Assembly: GCA_024398835.1 (NCBI GenBank)
Contig: JAKSIK010000010.1
Coordinates: forward strand, 1 to 64,000
Length of the DNA: 64,000 bases
DNA from: Fibrobacter sp.
GTDB taxonomy: Bacteria > Fibrobacterota > Fibrobacteria > Fibrobacterales > Fibrobacteraceae
Reading direction: 5' to 3'
Notes under the pieces: generated by a model
Told to the model about the DNA's origin: nothing
Database searches by the model: none
The model's input: only the letters and a program-made list of their open reading frames with translations
Made by a program: the position numbers and the translations under genes
In this document: positions 24,422-33,960 of the stretch, piece by piece
Numbering within the stretch: position 1 is the first letter of the stretch
Layout of the letters: each line of letters starts with the position of its first letter

Positions 24422-26134
24422 TTACATCTGGCGGATGGGGAAGAGCCCTAACAGGTCTAGCACATTCTCCAGCACGATTTGGGTTGCCTGCACCAGGAAC
24501 AAGCGGGATTTTTCTTCGGCACTGCCGAGAACGCGGTCATTGTGGATAAACCGGTGGGCGTATTCCGCAATTTCCAGTGCGTATTGGGCGAGAACGCTGG
24601 GCTCATCCGTATTGCAGGCGGCGAGGATTTTTTCTCCCTTTCGTGCAAGAACCTTGATGAGTTCGTAGGCGTTGTCGTCTTGAAGTTGCGCGTAATCCAC
24701 TTCATCCAGTTTTACGGCGTAGCCAGCCTTGCGCATAATGCTGCAGAGGCGCACGTGGGCGTTCTGAACATAGGGACCGGTGTCCCCTTCAAAGCTCATG
24801 ACGGCATCCCAGTCAAACTTCACATCCTTCAAGCGGCTGTTCTTCAAATCGTTGAAGGTGATGGCGCTGACGCCAATTTCACGGGCAATGATTTCCTTGT
24901 TTTCCAGGTCAGGATTCTTCTCGTTGATGAATTCGAGGATTTTCTTCTGGGCGGCTTCAATCACGTCGCGTAGGAGGCTTGCTGTACCGGTACGGGTCTT
25001 ACCCTTTTCCCACTTGCCGTCTACTAGTTGAAGGATGACGCCAAAGGGAATGTGGTACATGTCCTTATACCATTCCCGACCCATCTTCTTCAGCACATGG
25101 AACACCTGCTTAAAATGGAGGGCCTGACCCAAATCCACCACGTAGAGGCATTTGTCAAAATTGTATTCCTGCTTGCGGTAGTTGGCGGCGGCCAGGTCGC
25201 GAGTAGCGTACAGGGTGCTTCCATCGCTCTTGCGAATGAGGCACGGACCCAAATCAAATTCGTCCAGCATCACCACGTCCAGCTCCTGGCTCTTCACCAT
25301 GAGCTTCTTCTCGCGCAGTTCATCCAGAATCGCAGGGATCTTGTCTTCGAAGAAGGATTCGCCGGTATAATGGTCGAAGCTGACGCCCAGCATGTCGTAA
25401 ATGCGGTTCAGTTCCTTCAAGGTGGCGGCACGGAAAGCCGTCCACAATTTGCGATAGAATTCGTCGCCCTGTTCCAGCTTGGTGAATGCAGCGCGAGCTT
25501 CATCTTCCAAACCAGGCTCTTCCTTGCTAATCTTGGAAAAACTGGCGTAGAGAATGTTGAGCTCTTTGACGGTAAGGCTGTCCAAGGTGGCGTCGTCCGT
25601 CGGACGATTTTCGCGCAAGTACATGACAATGAGCTTACCGAAGGCGGTTCCCCAGTCTCCTAGATGGTTGATGCGTTCAACCTTGTAACCCGCCGCTTTG
25701 TAGATGCGGGAAAGACTATTCCCAATCATGGTGGAGCGCAGGTGATGGAAGGCCAGTTCCTTACCGATGTTGGGGGAGCTGAAGTCAATGCAGACGACTT
25801 TACCATTGGAATCCGCATGACCGTAGTCGAGACCCTTGGCATCAATGGCTTCCAGCGTTGATTTTGCAAGGAAGGAACGGTCGATAAAGAAGTTCAAATA
25901 TCCATTCACCGCTTCCACTTTGGAAAGTCCAGAAGGCAGTTTCACTTGGGCAGCCAGTTCCTCGGCTATGATTTTGGGCGCCTTACGCAGCGTCTTTGCT
26001 AGGGAAAAACAGGGAATGGTGAAGTTCCCGTGCGTGGTGTCGGGTGGAACGGAAATCAGTTTCAGTGCTGCATTGGCAGAAAATGTGCCGGTAGCTTCCA
26101 GGGCAGCGGCAATCTGTGCTTCAAACGAGTTCAT
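24422..26134 (-). CDS. argS: Arginyl-tRNA synthetase
   Basis: ArgS charges tRNA-Arg with arginine. The 570-residue class I synthetase shows the N-terminal additional domain, the HIGH-type segment SPNIGKELAFHHLRST (about 125-140), INHLGDWGTAFGKL, a KMSKS-equivalent KTRTGTASLLRDVI, and the C-terminal anticodon-binding helix bundle ending in LLGLFPIRQM. The HIGH region is a shortened variant. It overlaps rsfS by 14 bases. Confidence 0.93.
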   Translation of the reverse strand: MNSFEAQIAAALEATGTFSANAALKLISVPPDTTHGNFTIPCFSLAKTLRKAPKIIAEELAAQVKLPSGLSKVEAVNGYLNFFIDRSFLAKSTLEAIDAKGLDYGHADSNGKVVCIDFSSPNIGKELAFHHLRSTMIGNSLSRIYKAAGYKVERINHLGDWGTAFGKLIVMYLRENRPTDDATLDSLTVKELNILYASFSKISKEEPGLEDEARAAFTKLEQGDEFYRKLWTAFRAATLKELNRIYDMLGVSFDHYTGESFFEDKIPAILDELREKKLMVKSQELDVVMLDEFDLGPCLIRKSDGSTLYATRDLAAANYRKQEYNFDKCLYVVDLGQALHFKQVFHVLKKMGREWYKDMYHIPFGVILQLVDGKWEKGKTRTGTASLLRDVIEAAQKKILEFINEKNPDLENKEIIAREIGVSAITFNDLKNSRLKDVKFDWDAVMSFEGDTGPYVQNAHVRLCSIMRKAGYAVKLDEVDYAQLQDDNAYELIKVLARKGEKILAACNTDEPSVLAQYALEIAEYAHRFIHNDRVLGSAEEKSRLFLVQATQIVLENVLDLLGLFPIRQM

Positions 26135-26543
26135 CTTCGTCAGCCTTCTTCTTCTTGGTGCTCTTTACGAAGTCAGCTTCGTTGAGCGCGGTAATCTTTC
26201 CGTCTGCATAGAGGCGGTTCAGGGAAATCTCTTCACGTTTTTCTTCTTCGAACAGATGAATCATCAAATCCATACCGGCGTCGAAAACGGCCCAGCGGAC
26301 GCCTTCTTTGTATTCTACGCCGTTAGTAGTGAGTTTCTGTGCCTTGAATTCCTTGCGGAGTTCGTTGAGAATCGCTTGCATCTGGGCCTCACTATCGCAG
26401 GTGGCCACCAGGAAAAAGTCCGTTACATCCTTGATGCCGCGGAGGTCCATCAATTCCACATTTTCAGCCCGGAGCTCAAACAAAATGCTTGCTCCCAAGC
26501 GGACAGAATCCGTAAATTCTTCTTTAGTCTTCTTCATCTTCAC
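26121..26543 (-). CDS. rsfS: Ribosomal silencing factor RsfS
   Basis: RsfS binds ribosomal protein uL14 and blocks subunit joining when nutrients are short. The 140-residue protein carries the family core: ENVELMDLRGIKDVTDFFLVATCDS (about 29-53), VEYKEGVRWAVFDAGMDLMIHLF and the closing REEISLNRLYAD, plus a lysine-rich C-terminal tail. It overlaps both neighbours (lipoprotein gene upstream by about 20 bases, argS downstream by 14), forming one operon. Confidence 0.9.
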   Translation of the reverse strand: MKMKKTKEEFTDSVRLGASILFELRAENVELMDLRGIKDVTDFFLVATCDSEAQMQAILNELRKEFKAQKLTTNGVEYKEGVRWAVFDAGMDLMIHLFEEEKREEISLNRLYADGKITALNEADFVKSTKKKKADEDELV

Positions 26544-26925
26544 CTCTTTCGGGTTCTATGATTTTTAAATAATCCTTTCCTATATACACGGCAGCATCCA
26601 CCATGGCGCGGTTGCTATGCACCACAAGGACATTGTCTGTTTTCAAAGTCTGGGCTAGGGCCTTGGCTCCTTCCCATTCAGGGTTCCGTAGCACAATGAC
26701 TGTTTCGTCGTAGTTTTGCAAGCGGTCGTTTCGCGAACTTACTACATCAAATCCATTTTCACGTAAAAAGTTTTTCATCTTTGCGGCGGCGCCTTGCATA
26801 CCACAACTGTTCAAAACTTCCACATCGCCTTTGTAGGAGCGCTTTTCTTGCACAATGACTTTTTCTTCCTTGCAACCCGCAAGGAGCAAAAGCAAAATTG
26901 CACATGTGAAAATTTTATGATTCAT
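26524..26925 (-). CDS. Lipoprotein with LytR C-terminal-like domain
   Basis: The protein is about 133 residues. The ATG at 26925 is chosen over a GTG at 26928. The lipoprotein signal ILLLLLAGCKEE is followed by a single domain: VEVLNSCGMQGAAAKMKNFL, GFDVVSSRND, ETVIVLRNPE, LKTDNVLV and VYIGKDYLKI. This strand-helix pattern matches the LytR_C domain found at the C-termini of cell-wall ligases and in stand-alone envelope proteins. In many bacteria such a gene lies next to rsfS, as here. It is lipid-anchored in the envelope; function not established. Confidence 0.75.
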   Translation of the reverse strand: MNHKIFTCAILLLLLAGCKEEKVIVQEKRSYKGDVEVLNSCGMQGAAAKMKNFLRENGFDVVSSRNDRLQNYDETVIVLRNPEWEGAKALAQTLKTDNVLVVHSNRAMVDAAVYIGKDYLKIIEPERGEDEED

Positions 26926-27479
26926 CACCTATAAAATGTAGAATTTCTCCAGCGCGAATATGGTCTGATTGGGTCGTACCAAGGGCCATAAGCTTTCATT
27001 GCATCGTTTTCATTGACAATCATTAAGTGGACGGAGGTGTTCGCACTAGGCTTATATTCCAGTTCAATGTCGGGTAATATAAAATCCACATTGCCTTGCC
27101 GCACATCTTCTTTCGCGAAGCCCTGAGGTCCTTTTACAGAGGAATATAGGGGCATCCATAAACCTAAATCCGCATAGAGGTGCAGGTCTGGATTGAATTC
27201 GTAAGCAAGATGAGCCATGTATGTTTGCTGTGCGAAGCTCCCGCGGGGTCCACTTAAAAAGTTGGCGGAGTAGGTATATGCGGCGTACAATGCTGGGTCA
27301 ATGGAGGTTTGGCGCAGCAGCCGTTCCCGAGGGAAAAAATCTCGGTTCCAGGGCGTTCCATCTACCAGAATGTAGGCTGTGTCGGACGCACTTGATGAGG
27401 GGGCGACAGCGGTAGAATCGTTCCCGTAAATGAGAGAAACGGATAGGAAACCTAATATGATATATGACCTAAAGTCCAC
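26925..27479 (-). CDS. Secreted hypothetical protein
   Basis: The protein has 184 residues. The start codon at 27479 is GTG. The N-terminal hydrophobic stretch SYIILGFLSVSLIYG is a probable signal peptide, followed by a serine/alanine-rich linker. The rest alternates aromatic strands (AYTYSANFL, QQTYMAHLAYEFNPDLHLYA, DIELEYKPSANTSVHLMI), suggestive of a small beta-barrel or outer-membrane protein. The stop overlaps the start of the LytR_C lipoprotein gene. Family not recognised. Confidence 0.65.
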   Translation of the reverse strand: MDFRSYIILGFLSVSLIYGNDSTAVAPSSSASDTAYILVDGTPWNRDFFPRERLLRQTSIDPALYAAYTYSANFLSGPRGSFAQQTYMAHLAYEFNPDLHLYADLGLWMPLYSSVKGPQGFAKEDVRQGNVDFILPDIELEYKPSANTSVHLMIVNENDAMKAYGPWYDPIRPYSRWRNSTFYR

Positions 27480-27544
27480 ATTTTCAATATAGAAAATGCT
27501 TCTAGCTCTCGCAAAGATTTTTAATAGGAGCGAGTTTACGAAAT

Positions 27545-27904
27545 CTATTTCTTGATTTCGATGATTTCGTTCTTTCCGTTGACACGGATAACGGTGGGCT
27601 TCCAGTTTGCAGCTTCTTCTGGAGTCATGGAAGCGTAGGCCACAATGATGACTAAATCATTTGGCTTCACGAGATGGGCCGCTGCACCATTCACGCAAAT
27701 AATTCCCGACTTGGCCGGACCTTCAATGACGTAAGTTTCTAGACGTGAGCCATTGTTCACATCCAGAACGCCCACTTTTTCGTAGGGGAGTATGCCTGCA
27801 GCGTCCATCAAATCGCGGGCGATAGTGATGGAGCCCTCGTAGTTGAGGTTTGCGTCGGTAACGGTAGCGCGGTGAATCTTGCTTTTGAGTAATTCCAGCA
27901 ACAT
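27545..27904 (-). CDS. panD: Aspartate 1-decarboxylase
   Basis: PanD makes beta-alanine for pantothenate and coenzyme A. The 119-residue proenzyme has the self-cleavage site YEGSITI (Gly24-Ser25), from which the pyruvoyl group is made, plus [22 protein letters not shown] and IIVAYASM. It lies 4 bases after the hypothetical membrane gene and is probably co-transcribed with it. Confidence 0.95.
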   Translation of the reverse strand: MLLELLKSKIHRATVTDANLNYEGSITIARDLMDAAGILPYEKVGVLDVNNGSRLETYVIEGPAKSGIICVNGAAAHLVKPNDLVIIVAYASMTPEEAANWKPTVIRVNGKNEIIEIKK

Positions 27905-27908
27905 TGGC

Positions 27909-28691
27909 CTAGAATTTCATTTGAAGCATGCCTGCAACACCCTTGTCAAAGGTGGGGGCAACGCCAAAACTGAAACGATTGGCATCAGGATTGCTATCCC
28001 ATTGGGTGCCAAAGAATGCGTCGATGAAAGACCATCCGTGAGCGACAACGACCGGAATCAAGAAATAATACCAGCTGTTGCTTCCATCTACAGCCATATA
28101 GACAGTTGCTCCAACGCCGAGGGCCCAGAGCGCATCAATCCAAATGGCGGTAGTGTAACGTTCCGCTTTCCATTGGTAGAAGCTGGGAACAAGGAGGGAA
28201 ACATAGGCGTATGCCTGATCGCCAGACTTGTTGCGGTAGGAACGATCGATGTCGGCATCTTCCATGCCTTCAGAACGTTGTGCGAGCCATTCCTCTTCGC
28301 TAACGCCCATCTTTTCCCAGGGGTGCTGGAGGTATTCTGAAGGACGAACGCCGAGTTCTACAAGGCGTGTGAGCTTATCGCGAGAAATACCTGCTTCTTT
28401 TGCCTGCTGGAATTCCCACTGGGTAAGTCCCATTTCTTCATATTTGAAACCTGCCCATTCATCACCGCTGGCTGTAGCCTCGCCTACAGATTCTTCGGTT
28501 TCATCAGCGTTTTCATCGGAAGCGGCGGTTTCGTCAGAGGCTTCTTCATCATCAGAAGCTTCGGTATTGTCTTCGCCGTAAGAGTAGGAGGATTCCTCAG
28601 ATTCCGAGGCCAGTTCATCGTCATCATACTGAGCAAAGGCCATTGCCCCTGCAACAAGAACTGTCGTAATAACTTTGCACCACTTTGCCAT
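27909..28691 (-). CDS. Hypothetical membrane protein with acidic linker
   Basis: The protein has 260 residues from the ATG at 28691; an in-frame extension upstream would only be the translated tRNA-Leu gene. A signal peptide ([13 protein letters not shown]) is followed by an acidic Glu/Asp/Ser region (about 20-75). A helical segment with [20 protein letters not shown] comes next, and then hydrophobic helices ([20 protein letters not shown] and [19 protein letters not shown]). The end (FSFGVAPTF...GMLQMKF) with terminal phenylalanine recalls outer-membrane strands. tRNA-Leu lies 18 bases upstream on the same strand. Function unknown. Confidence 0.7.
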   Translation of the reverse strand: MAKWCKVITTVLVAGAMAFAQYDDDELASESEESSYSYGEDNTEASDDEEASDETAASDENADETEESVGEATASGDEWAGFKYEEMGLTQWEFQQAKEAGISRDKLTRLVELGVRPSEYLQHPWEKMGVSEEEWLAQRSEGMEDADIDRSYRNKSGDQAYAYVSLLVPSFYQWKAERYTTAIWIDALWALGVGATVYMAVDGSNSWYYFLIPVVVAHGWSFIDAFFGTQWDSNPDANRFSFGVAPTFDKGVAGMLQMKF

Positions 28692-28709
28692 AGCGACCTC
28701 GTAATGTAG

Positions 28710-28793
28710 TGCCGGGGGAGGGAATCGAACCCTCACACTCTCGCGAGTACTGGATTTTGAGTCCAGCGCGTCTACCAATTTCACCACCCCGGC
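28710..28793 (-). tRNA. tRNA-Leu (CAA)
   Basis: On the minus strand the sequence starts GCCGGGGTGG and folds into a cloverleaf. The acceptor stem GCCGGGG/CCCCGGC has discriminator A. The D-arm carries AATTGGTAGA, and the anticodon stem CTGGA/TCCAG has loop CTCAAAA (anticodon CAA). There is a long variable arm and the T-loop GGTTCGATTCC. The CCA end is not encoded. Confidence 0.97.
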
Positions 28794-28867
28794 TGGGGTT
28801 GGCTCAAATATAGAACTCTTTTCTCTTTTTTGTAGGGATTACGGGGAAATTTGCTGAAAAATCCCTG

Positions 28868-29863
28868 TTATTTTCTTTTGACGGGTTGAAAGTCTACTTT
28901 TATGGGGGCTAGTTTCTGCGCTCCGTAATCAACGGCTGCTTCTTTTGTGGTAAAACCAGGGATGAATACGATGTAGAGCGTTTTGGTTGCTCCAGCTCGT
29001 TCCTCAATTTGGCTGGCGACGCCCCGTTTCTTCATGTTCTTTACTAGAAGTTCTGCGTTGGATTTTACACCGAATGCTCCCAACTGGAGAGCCCACTTGT
29101 CTTGAGAAGGAACCGCCACTGCCGGTGCGGATTCAGTTTTAGCGGTTGCGTTGGCAGAGGGTGAGGCTGTTTCGGGCTGCGGAGCAACTGTTTCTGAGGA
29201 AACTGCGATTGCAACAGCGACGGAACTGCTAGAGGGTGCAACGGGAGCGGTTGACTTCGCGGAGTCTTTCGCTGCTGTCTCAGCTGCTGCAGGCGTTGTG
29301 GTGTCTTTTGCGGGCACGGCTGGGGCTGCCGCGGTGGGAACGGTCGGTGCTGCCGCGGGTGCCACGGCAACGGTTGCAGTATTGAGTTTTGCGCAGGCGG
29401 AATCTAGTGTGGCGGATTTGGCTCTTGGCTGGACTGCGCCGCAGACCTTTTGGAGTGCGACGCGCTGCTGCGGGCCAGAGGTTTCAATGGCGCTTACCAA
29501 CGCTTTGCCTGCATTGTCAAACTTTCCAAGATACATCTGGAATTGGGCGCGAGTCATGAGCAGGTCAGAGTAGATGCTCTTTTGCGGGTTGGTTTCCTTG
29601 ATGAGGGAATCCAAGCGCCGACCCGATTTTTTGAAGTCGTCGGCGGAACCGGTTTGAGAAAGAGCGAGAATGCTCCAGAGATAGCACCCTGTTTTTGCGG
29701 TGTCAGCGACGGTGGGGCAAACTTGTTCGTAAGCAGCGGCGGCTTCTTTCCACTGGCCTGCAACATAAGCCTTTTGGGCGTCCGCCATAGTTGGGGTTTG
29801 GGCGAATAGAGATGTTGTGCTTAAAATAATGCCGAGCAGAATTGTATTACGTACAAATTTCAT
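28868..29863 (-). CDS. SPOR-domain periplasmic protein
   Basis: The protein has 331 residues. A signal peptide (TILLGIILSTTSLFAQ) precedes a TPR-like helical section (about 25-150: MADAQKAYVAGQWKEAAAAY and relatives). A long Ala/Pro/Thr/Val linker follows (about 165-255), and then a C-terminal SPOR domain (WALQLGAFGVKSNAELLVKN...TLYIVFIPGFTTKEAAVDY). SPOR domains bind denuded septal peptidoglycan, so a role at the division site or in wall remodelling is likely (inference). The start lies one base after the miaB stop. Confidence 0.82.
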   Translation of the reverse strand: MKFVRNTILLGIILSTTSLFAQTPTMADAQKAYVAGQWKEAAAAYEQVCPTVADTAKTGCYLWSILALSQTGSADDFKKSGRRLDSLIKETNPQKSIYSDLLMTRAQFQMYLGKFDNAGKALVSAIETSGPQQRVALQKVCGAVQPRAKSATLDSACAKLNTATVAVAPAAAPTVPTAAAPAVPAKDTTTPAAAETAAKDSAKSTAPVAPSSSSVAVAIAVSSETVAPQPETASPSANATAKTESAPAVAVPSQDKWALQLGAFGVKSNAELLVKNMKKRGVASQIEERAGATKTLYIVFIPGFTTKEAAVDYGAQKLAPIKVDFQPVKRK

Positions 29864-29864
29864 T

Positions 29865-31175
<1,311 letters not shown>

Positions 31176-31207
31176 GCAGAGAAATGTAGAAAAATTTAAG
31201 CGATGAG

Positions 31208-31933
31208 CTACAAATGATGTAGATCTTTGATATGACCGGCGGTGTATTTGGGCTGTAGCGGTAAGAGGCTCTCTGGCTTGCCGAATCCTTCCAACAGAGT
31301 TACGCAATCGATGCTTGCGTTTCTTGCTGCCATAATGTCGGGAGTGTCATCGCCAATCATCACTGCTTCTTCGCGGCTCTTGGATAGTTGCTTCAGAATT
31401 GCAAATATGCCTGCGGGGCTTGGCTTCCTTTCGGGTGTGGTGTCGCCACAGAGGTGAACATCAAAGCAATCCAAAATATCAAATTTTTGAAGAATCTTTT
31501 CTGCAGGTTTTACGGGCTTGTTGGTAAGCATTGCGATGCACTTACCATTCTCGCGAAGGTTGCGGATGAACTCAATGACGCCTGTGTATGGCTCCGTATT
31601 CTCGGTACAGTGTTCCCAATAAAATTCGGAATACACTTTATGGATTTTGGTGACATCAAAGCCTCCAATCTCCAAAGCCCCTTGCACAATTATTTCGGTA
31701 GTATTTGTTACATCCAGAGATTTGCAGATGGCACGACGGATTAGATTTATGGAGCCATTGCCAATAAAGCTACGTACAGCTTCGTTGTCATGCTCTTTCA
31801 AGCCGAACTGCCGCATTGCATAATTTACCGCAGGCGCTAAATCTCCAAGGGTATTGAACAGTGTCCCGTCCAAATCAAAGATGAACAGTTCTTTGTGGGC
31901 GAGAAGTTCAGAGATTTCGCTTTTGGACGTCAT
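31208..31933 (-). CDS. gph: HAD phosphatase, phosphoglycolate phosphatase-like
   Basis: The protein has 241 residues, starting at the ATG at 31933 (a TTG at 31942 is less likely). HAD motifs are complete: FDLDGTLFNT (motif I, about residue 17), MLTNKP (motif II), KPSPAGI (motif III) and MIGDDTPDIMAARNA (motif IV). The helical cap matches phosphoglycolate phosphatases, but other small phosphate esters are possible. The DUF486 gene ends 10 bases upstream, so the two may be co-transcribed. Confidence 0.82.
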   Translation of the reverse strand: MTSKSEISELLAHKELFIFDLDGTLFNTLGDLAPAVNYAMRQFGLKEHDNEAVRSFIGNGSINLIRRAICKSLDVTNTTEIIVQGALEIGGFDVTKIHKVYSEFYWEHCTENTEPYTGVIEFIRNLRENGKCIAMLTNKPVKPAEKILQKFDILDCFDVHLCGDTTPERKPSPAGIFAILKQLSKSREEAVMIGDDTPDIMAARNASIDCVTLLEGFGKPESLLPLQPKYTAGHIKDLHHL

Positions 31934-31943
31934 TGCGAACAAA

Positions 31944-32327
31944 TTATTTTAGGAAGGCGAAGAACACTGCGCCGATTATCAATGCAAAAGCTACAATGTG
32001 GTTCCACTGTAGTGTTTCTGAATTGAATACAGTGACCGAAATGATGGTAAACACAGTGATGGAAATGGCCTCTTGAATGATTTTCAGCTGCATGAGGCTG
32101 AAAGGACCGCCGTTGATGCGGCTTCCGATGTTGTTTGCCGGAATCATGAAGAAGTATTCAAGGAGTGCGATGCCCCAGGAGGCAAGGATCACGAGGATTA
32201 GAGGCCAGTCGGTACTGATGTGCATCTCCTTCAGTTTGAGGTTGCCGTACCAGGCTGCGGTCATAAAGACGTTACTGATTATGAGAAGACCGATGGTAAT
32301 AATTCCTGCTTTCATAGTGCTAGACAA
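31944..32327 (-). CDS. DUF486 (DMT-like) membrane protein
   Basis: The protein has 127 residues and four TM segments (GIITIGLLIISNVFMTAAWY, WPLILVILASWGIALLEYFF, IIQEAISITVFTIISVTVF and HIVAFALIIGAVFFAFL). The FMIPANNIGSRINGGPFS loop is the family hallmark. DUF486 proteins resemble half of a drug/metabolite transporter; substrate unknown. Confidence 0.82.
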   Translation of the reverse strand: MSSTMKAGIITIGLLIISNVFMTAAWYGNLKLKEMHISTDWPLILVILASWGIALLEYFFMIPANNIGSRINGGPFSLMQLKIIQEAISITVFTIISVTVFNSETLQWNHIVAFALIIGAVFFAFLK

Positions 32328-32328
32328 G

Positions 32329-32412
32329 TATTAATTATGAATTATGAAGTATAAATTATGAGATATAGATTATAAATTGTGAGGTGTAAATTATGAATTA
32401 TGAATTTTGAAT
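32329..32412. repeat. AATTATGAATTATAAATT low-complexity run
   Basis: Iterated TATGAATTATRAATT words between two minus-strand genes. Similar words resume at 32489-32510, within the 3' end of the DUF4416 gene. Confidence 0.65.
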
Positions 32413-32416
32413 TTTG

Positions 32417-33061
32417 TCAAGGCGAGTGAAACGACCGAGCTTGCTCGGGCATTTCCGAGCCGAAGTCAAAATGAGTGCGAAGCACTAATTGTGAATTATG
32501 AATTGATCGAAGTCGGTAGGGGTGCCCCGTAGTGTGCTGGTAGGCGAGGCGCTTGCGGACTTCTTCCAAATACTGGATGTATTTTTCGCTTTGATAATCC
32601 CGATAGGTCCAGTCAAAGGCATGGAAGTGACCGTCCTGAAAATAGAGGGTGGGCTCCACAAAGATGCCCCGCTGCATATAGACCCGCTGGCGCTGATCTT
32701 TTGTGGTGGCGAGGAAGAATTGCCCGAGTGTCATGTAGCCGGGGTCCAGATTTACGGGCCGGAGTCCTGGAGTGCCGTTTTTATCGGCGATTGCAAGCTC
32801 TACCTCATTTGTCCAGAGTTTGATATCTACAATTTCTGTGCGGTCTACCAAAGTTTCGTAACTGAAAAATGCCCGAACAGGTTTTTCGCCAATCTCATCT
32901 TTGTAGTAGTTTGTGAATGCGAATGGGAAGGGTTCCAGATTGAAATCTTCTTCACCAAAACGTTCGTGAAGTGTTTTGCGGACAGATTCTACAGCTTCGG
33001 CGTCTTTTGCTAAAATGCCGACGATGATTTTCACTTTTGCTGGTTCACGAATAGCGCCCAT
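32417..33061 (-). CDS. DUF4416 family protein
   Basis: The protein has 214 residues. Typical DUF4416 blocks are present: AKVKIIVGILAKD, FPFAFTNYYKDEIGEKPVRA, VDIKLWTNEVE, RPVNLDPGYMTLGQFFLATTKD, RVYMQRGIFVEPTLYFQ and FDWTYRDYQSEKYI. It is the more canonical of the two paralogues in the window (other at 12873). The last 29 residues or so are translated from intergenic repeat DNA (TGAATTATGAATT and GAAGTCAAAATGAGTGCGA words), so the original stop has been lost or moved. Function unknown. Confidence 0.78.
   Translation of the reverse strand: MGAIREPAKVKIIVGILAKDAEAVESVRKTLHERFGEEDFNLEPFPFAFTNYYKDEIGEKPVRAFFSYETLVDRTEIVDIKLWTNEVELAIADKNGTPGLRPVNLDPGYMTLGQFFLATTKDQRQRVYMQRGIFVEPTLYFQDGHFHAFDWTYRDYQSEKYIQYLEEVRKRLAYQHTTGHPYRLRSIHNSQLVLRTHFDFGSEMPEQARSFHSP
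32462..32480. repeat. GAAGTCAAAATGRGTGCGA dispersed word
   Basis: This 19-base word recurs with one change at 56596-56614, in both cases next to TATGAATT-type runs. Confidence 0.6.
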
Positions 33062-33099
33062 GACGGAGCAAAATATAGAATTTTATAGTTATATTTTGC

Positions 33100-33861
33100 A
33101 TGAATATGATAGGTTCGCGTCTTTACATTGCTGTGTGGTCGTTGCTTTTGTTTGCAGTATTTGCTGCTGCAGGCGCGCCTGTGGTGGAACCGGTGTTTTT
33201 GGATTCTCTTTCCCATGACCAGAATCATTTTACCCAGGGTTTGTTCTTTGATGGCAAGGAACTGGTGGAATCTACGGGGCAGTATGGCCGTAGTAGTTTG
33301 TATCGCTATGATGCCTCGGGGAAGATTCTTGATTCCGCCGGGCTACAAGAACGCTACTTTGGCGAAGGTTCCGTCGTTGTGGGTGAGGATCTTTTTTATC
33401 TCACCTGGAAATCCAAGAAGGCTTTCATTTATAACCGCAAACATTTTACTGCTAAGGGAGAATTCCGCATTCCTACAGAGGGCTGGGGGCTTTCGTTCTG
33501 GAATAACTCCCTCATTATGAGTAACGGCAGTCATGAACTGCTTTTGATTGCTCTCGGGAGCTTCAATACTTTCGGAACCATTGAAGTGAAGGATGATGGT
33601 CGCCCGGTTCAAAAGCTCAACGAACTGGAAGTGGTTGGGAATACTTTGTATGCAAATATCTGGTTTTCCGACTCTATTGCAGTTGTAGATTTGCCTAGCG
33701 GCAAAGTACAACGCTATATTGATTGCTCGAAGAAAATTGCAGAACTTCGCAAAAAATTTCCCCGAATAGATGTGCTGAACGGCATTGCTTTTGATGGCAA
33801 GGATTTCTGGATTACAGGGAAGAATTGGCCCTGGATTTATAAGGTGCAGTTGCCTAAATAA
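33100..33861 (+). CDS. Glutaminyl-peptide cyclotransferase
   Basis: The enzyme converts N-terminal glutamine of secreted proteins to pyroglutamate. The 253-residue protein has a signal peptide (LYIAVWSLLLFAVFAAAG) and a five-bladed propeller pattern. Blocks are FTQGLFFDGKELVESTGQYGRSSL (about 45-68), FGEGSVVVGEDLFYLTWK, EGWGLSFWNNSLIMSNGS, LNELEVVGNTLYANIWFSD, and DVLNGIAFDGKDFWITGKNWP. These match plant- and bacterial-type glutamine cyclotransferases. It acts in the periplasm. Divergent from the DUF4416 gene by 38 bases. Confidence 0.9.
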   Translation: MNMIGSRLYIAVWSLLLFAVFAAAGAPVVEPVFLDSLSHDQNHFTQGLFFDGKELVESTGQYGRSSLYRYDASGKILDSAGLQERYFGEGSVVVGEDLFYLTWKSKKAFIYNRKHFTAKGEFRIPTEGWGLSFWNNSLIMSNGSHELLLIALGSFNTFGTIEVKDDGRPVQKLNELEVVGNTLYANIWFSDSIAVVDLPSGKVQRYIDCSKKIAELRKKFPRIDVLNGIAFDGKDFWITGKNWPWIYKVQLPK

Positions 33862-33901
33862 GGGTGCGGCTTCTTAAATAAAATTAGATGGAAAACTAAC
33901 G

Positions 33902-33928
33902 AAAAAAAGGATTCTCTTTCGAGAACCC
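33902..33928 (-). terminator. Rho-independent terminator after serS
   Basis: On the minus strand GGGTTCTC-GAAA-GAGAATCC forms an 8-bp stem with a GAAA loop, followed by seven T residues. It lies 33 bases past the serS stop. Confidence 0.8.
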
Positions 33929-33960
33929 TCTTTTAAATTTCGGCTGAAATTTGTTGCCGA

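Noticed and set aside
28692-28787. N-terminal extension of the gene ending at 27909
   Set aside because: The 32 extra residues are the translated tRNA-Leu gene, a known annotation artefact. The ATG at 28691 starts the signal peptide.
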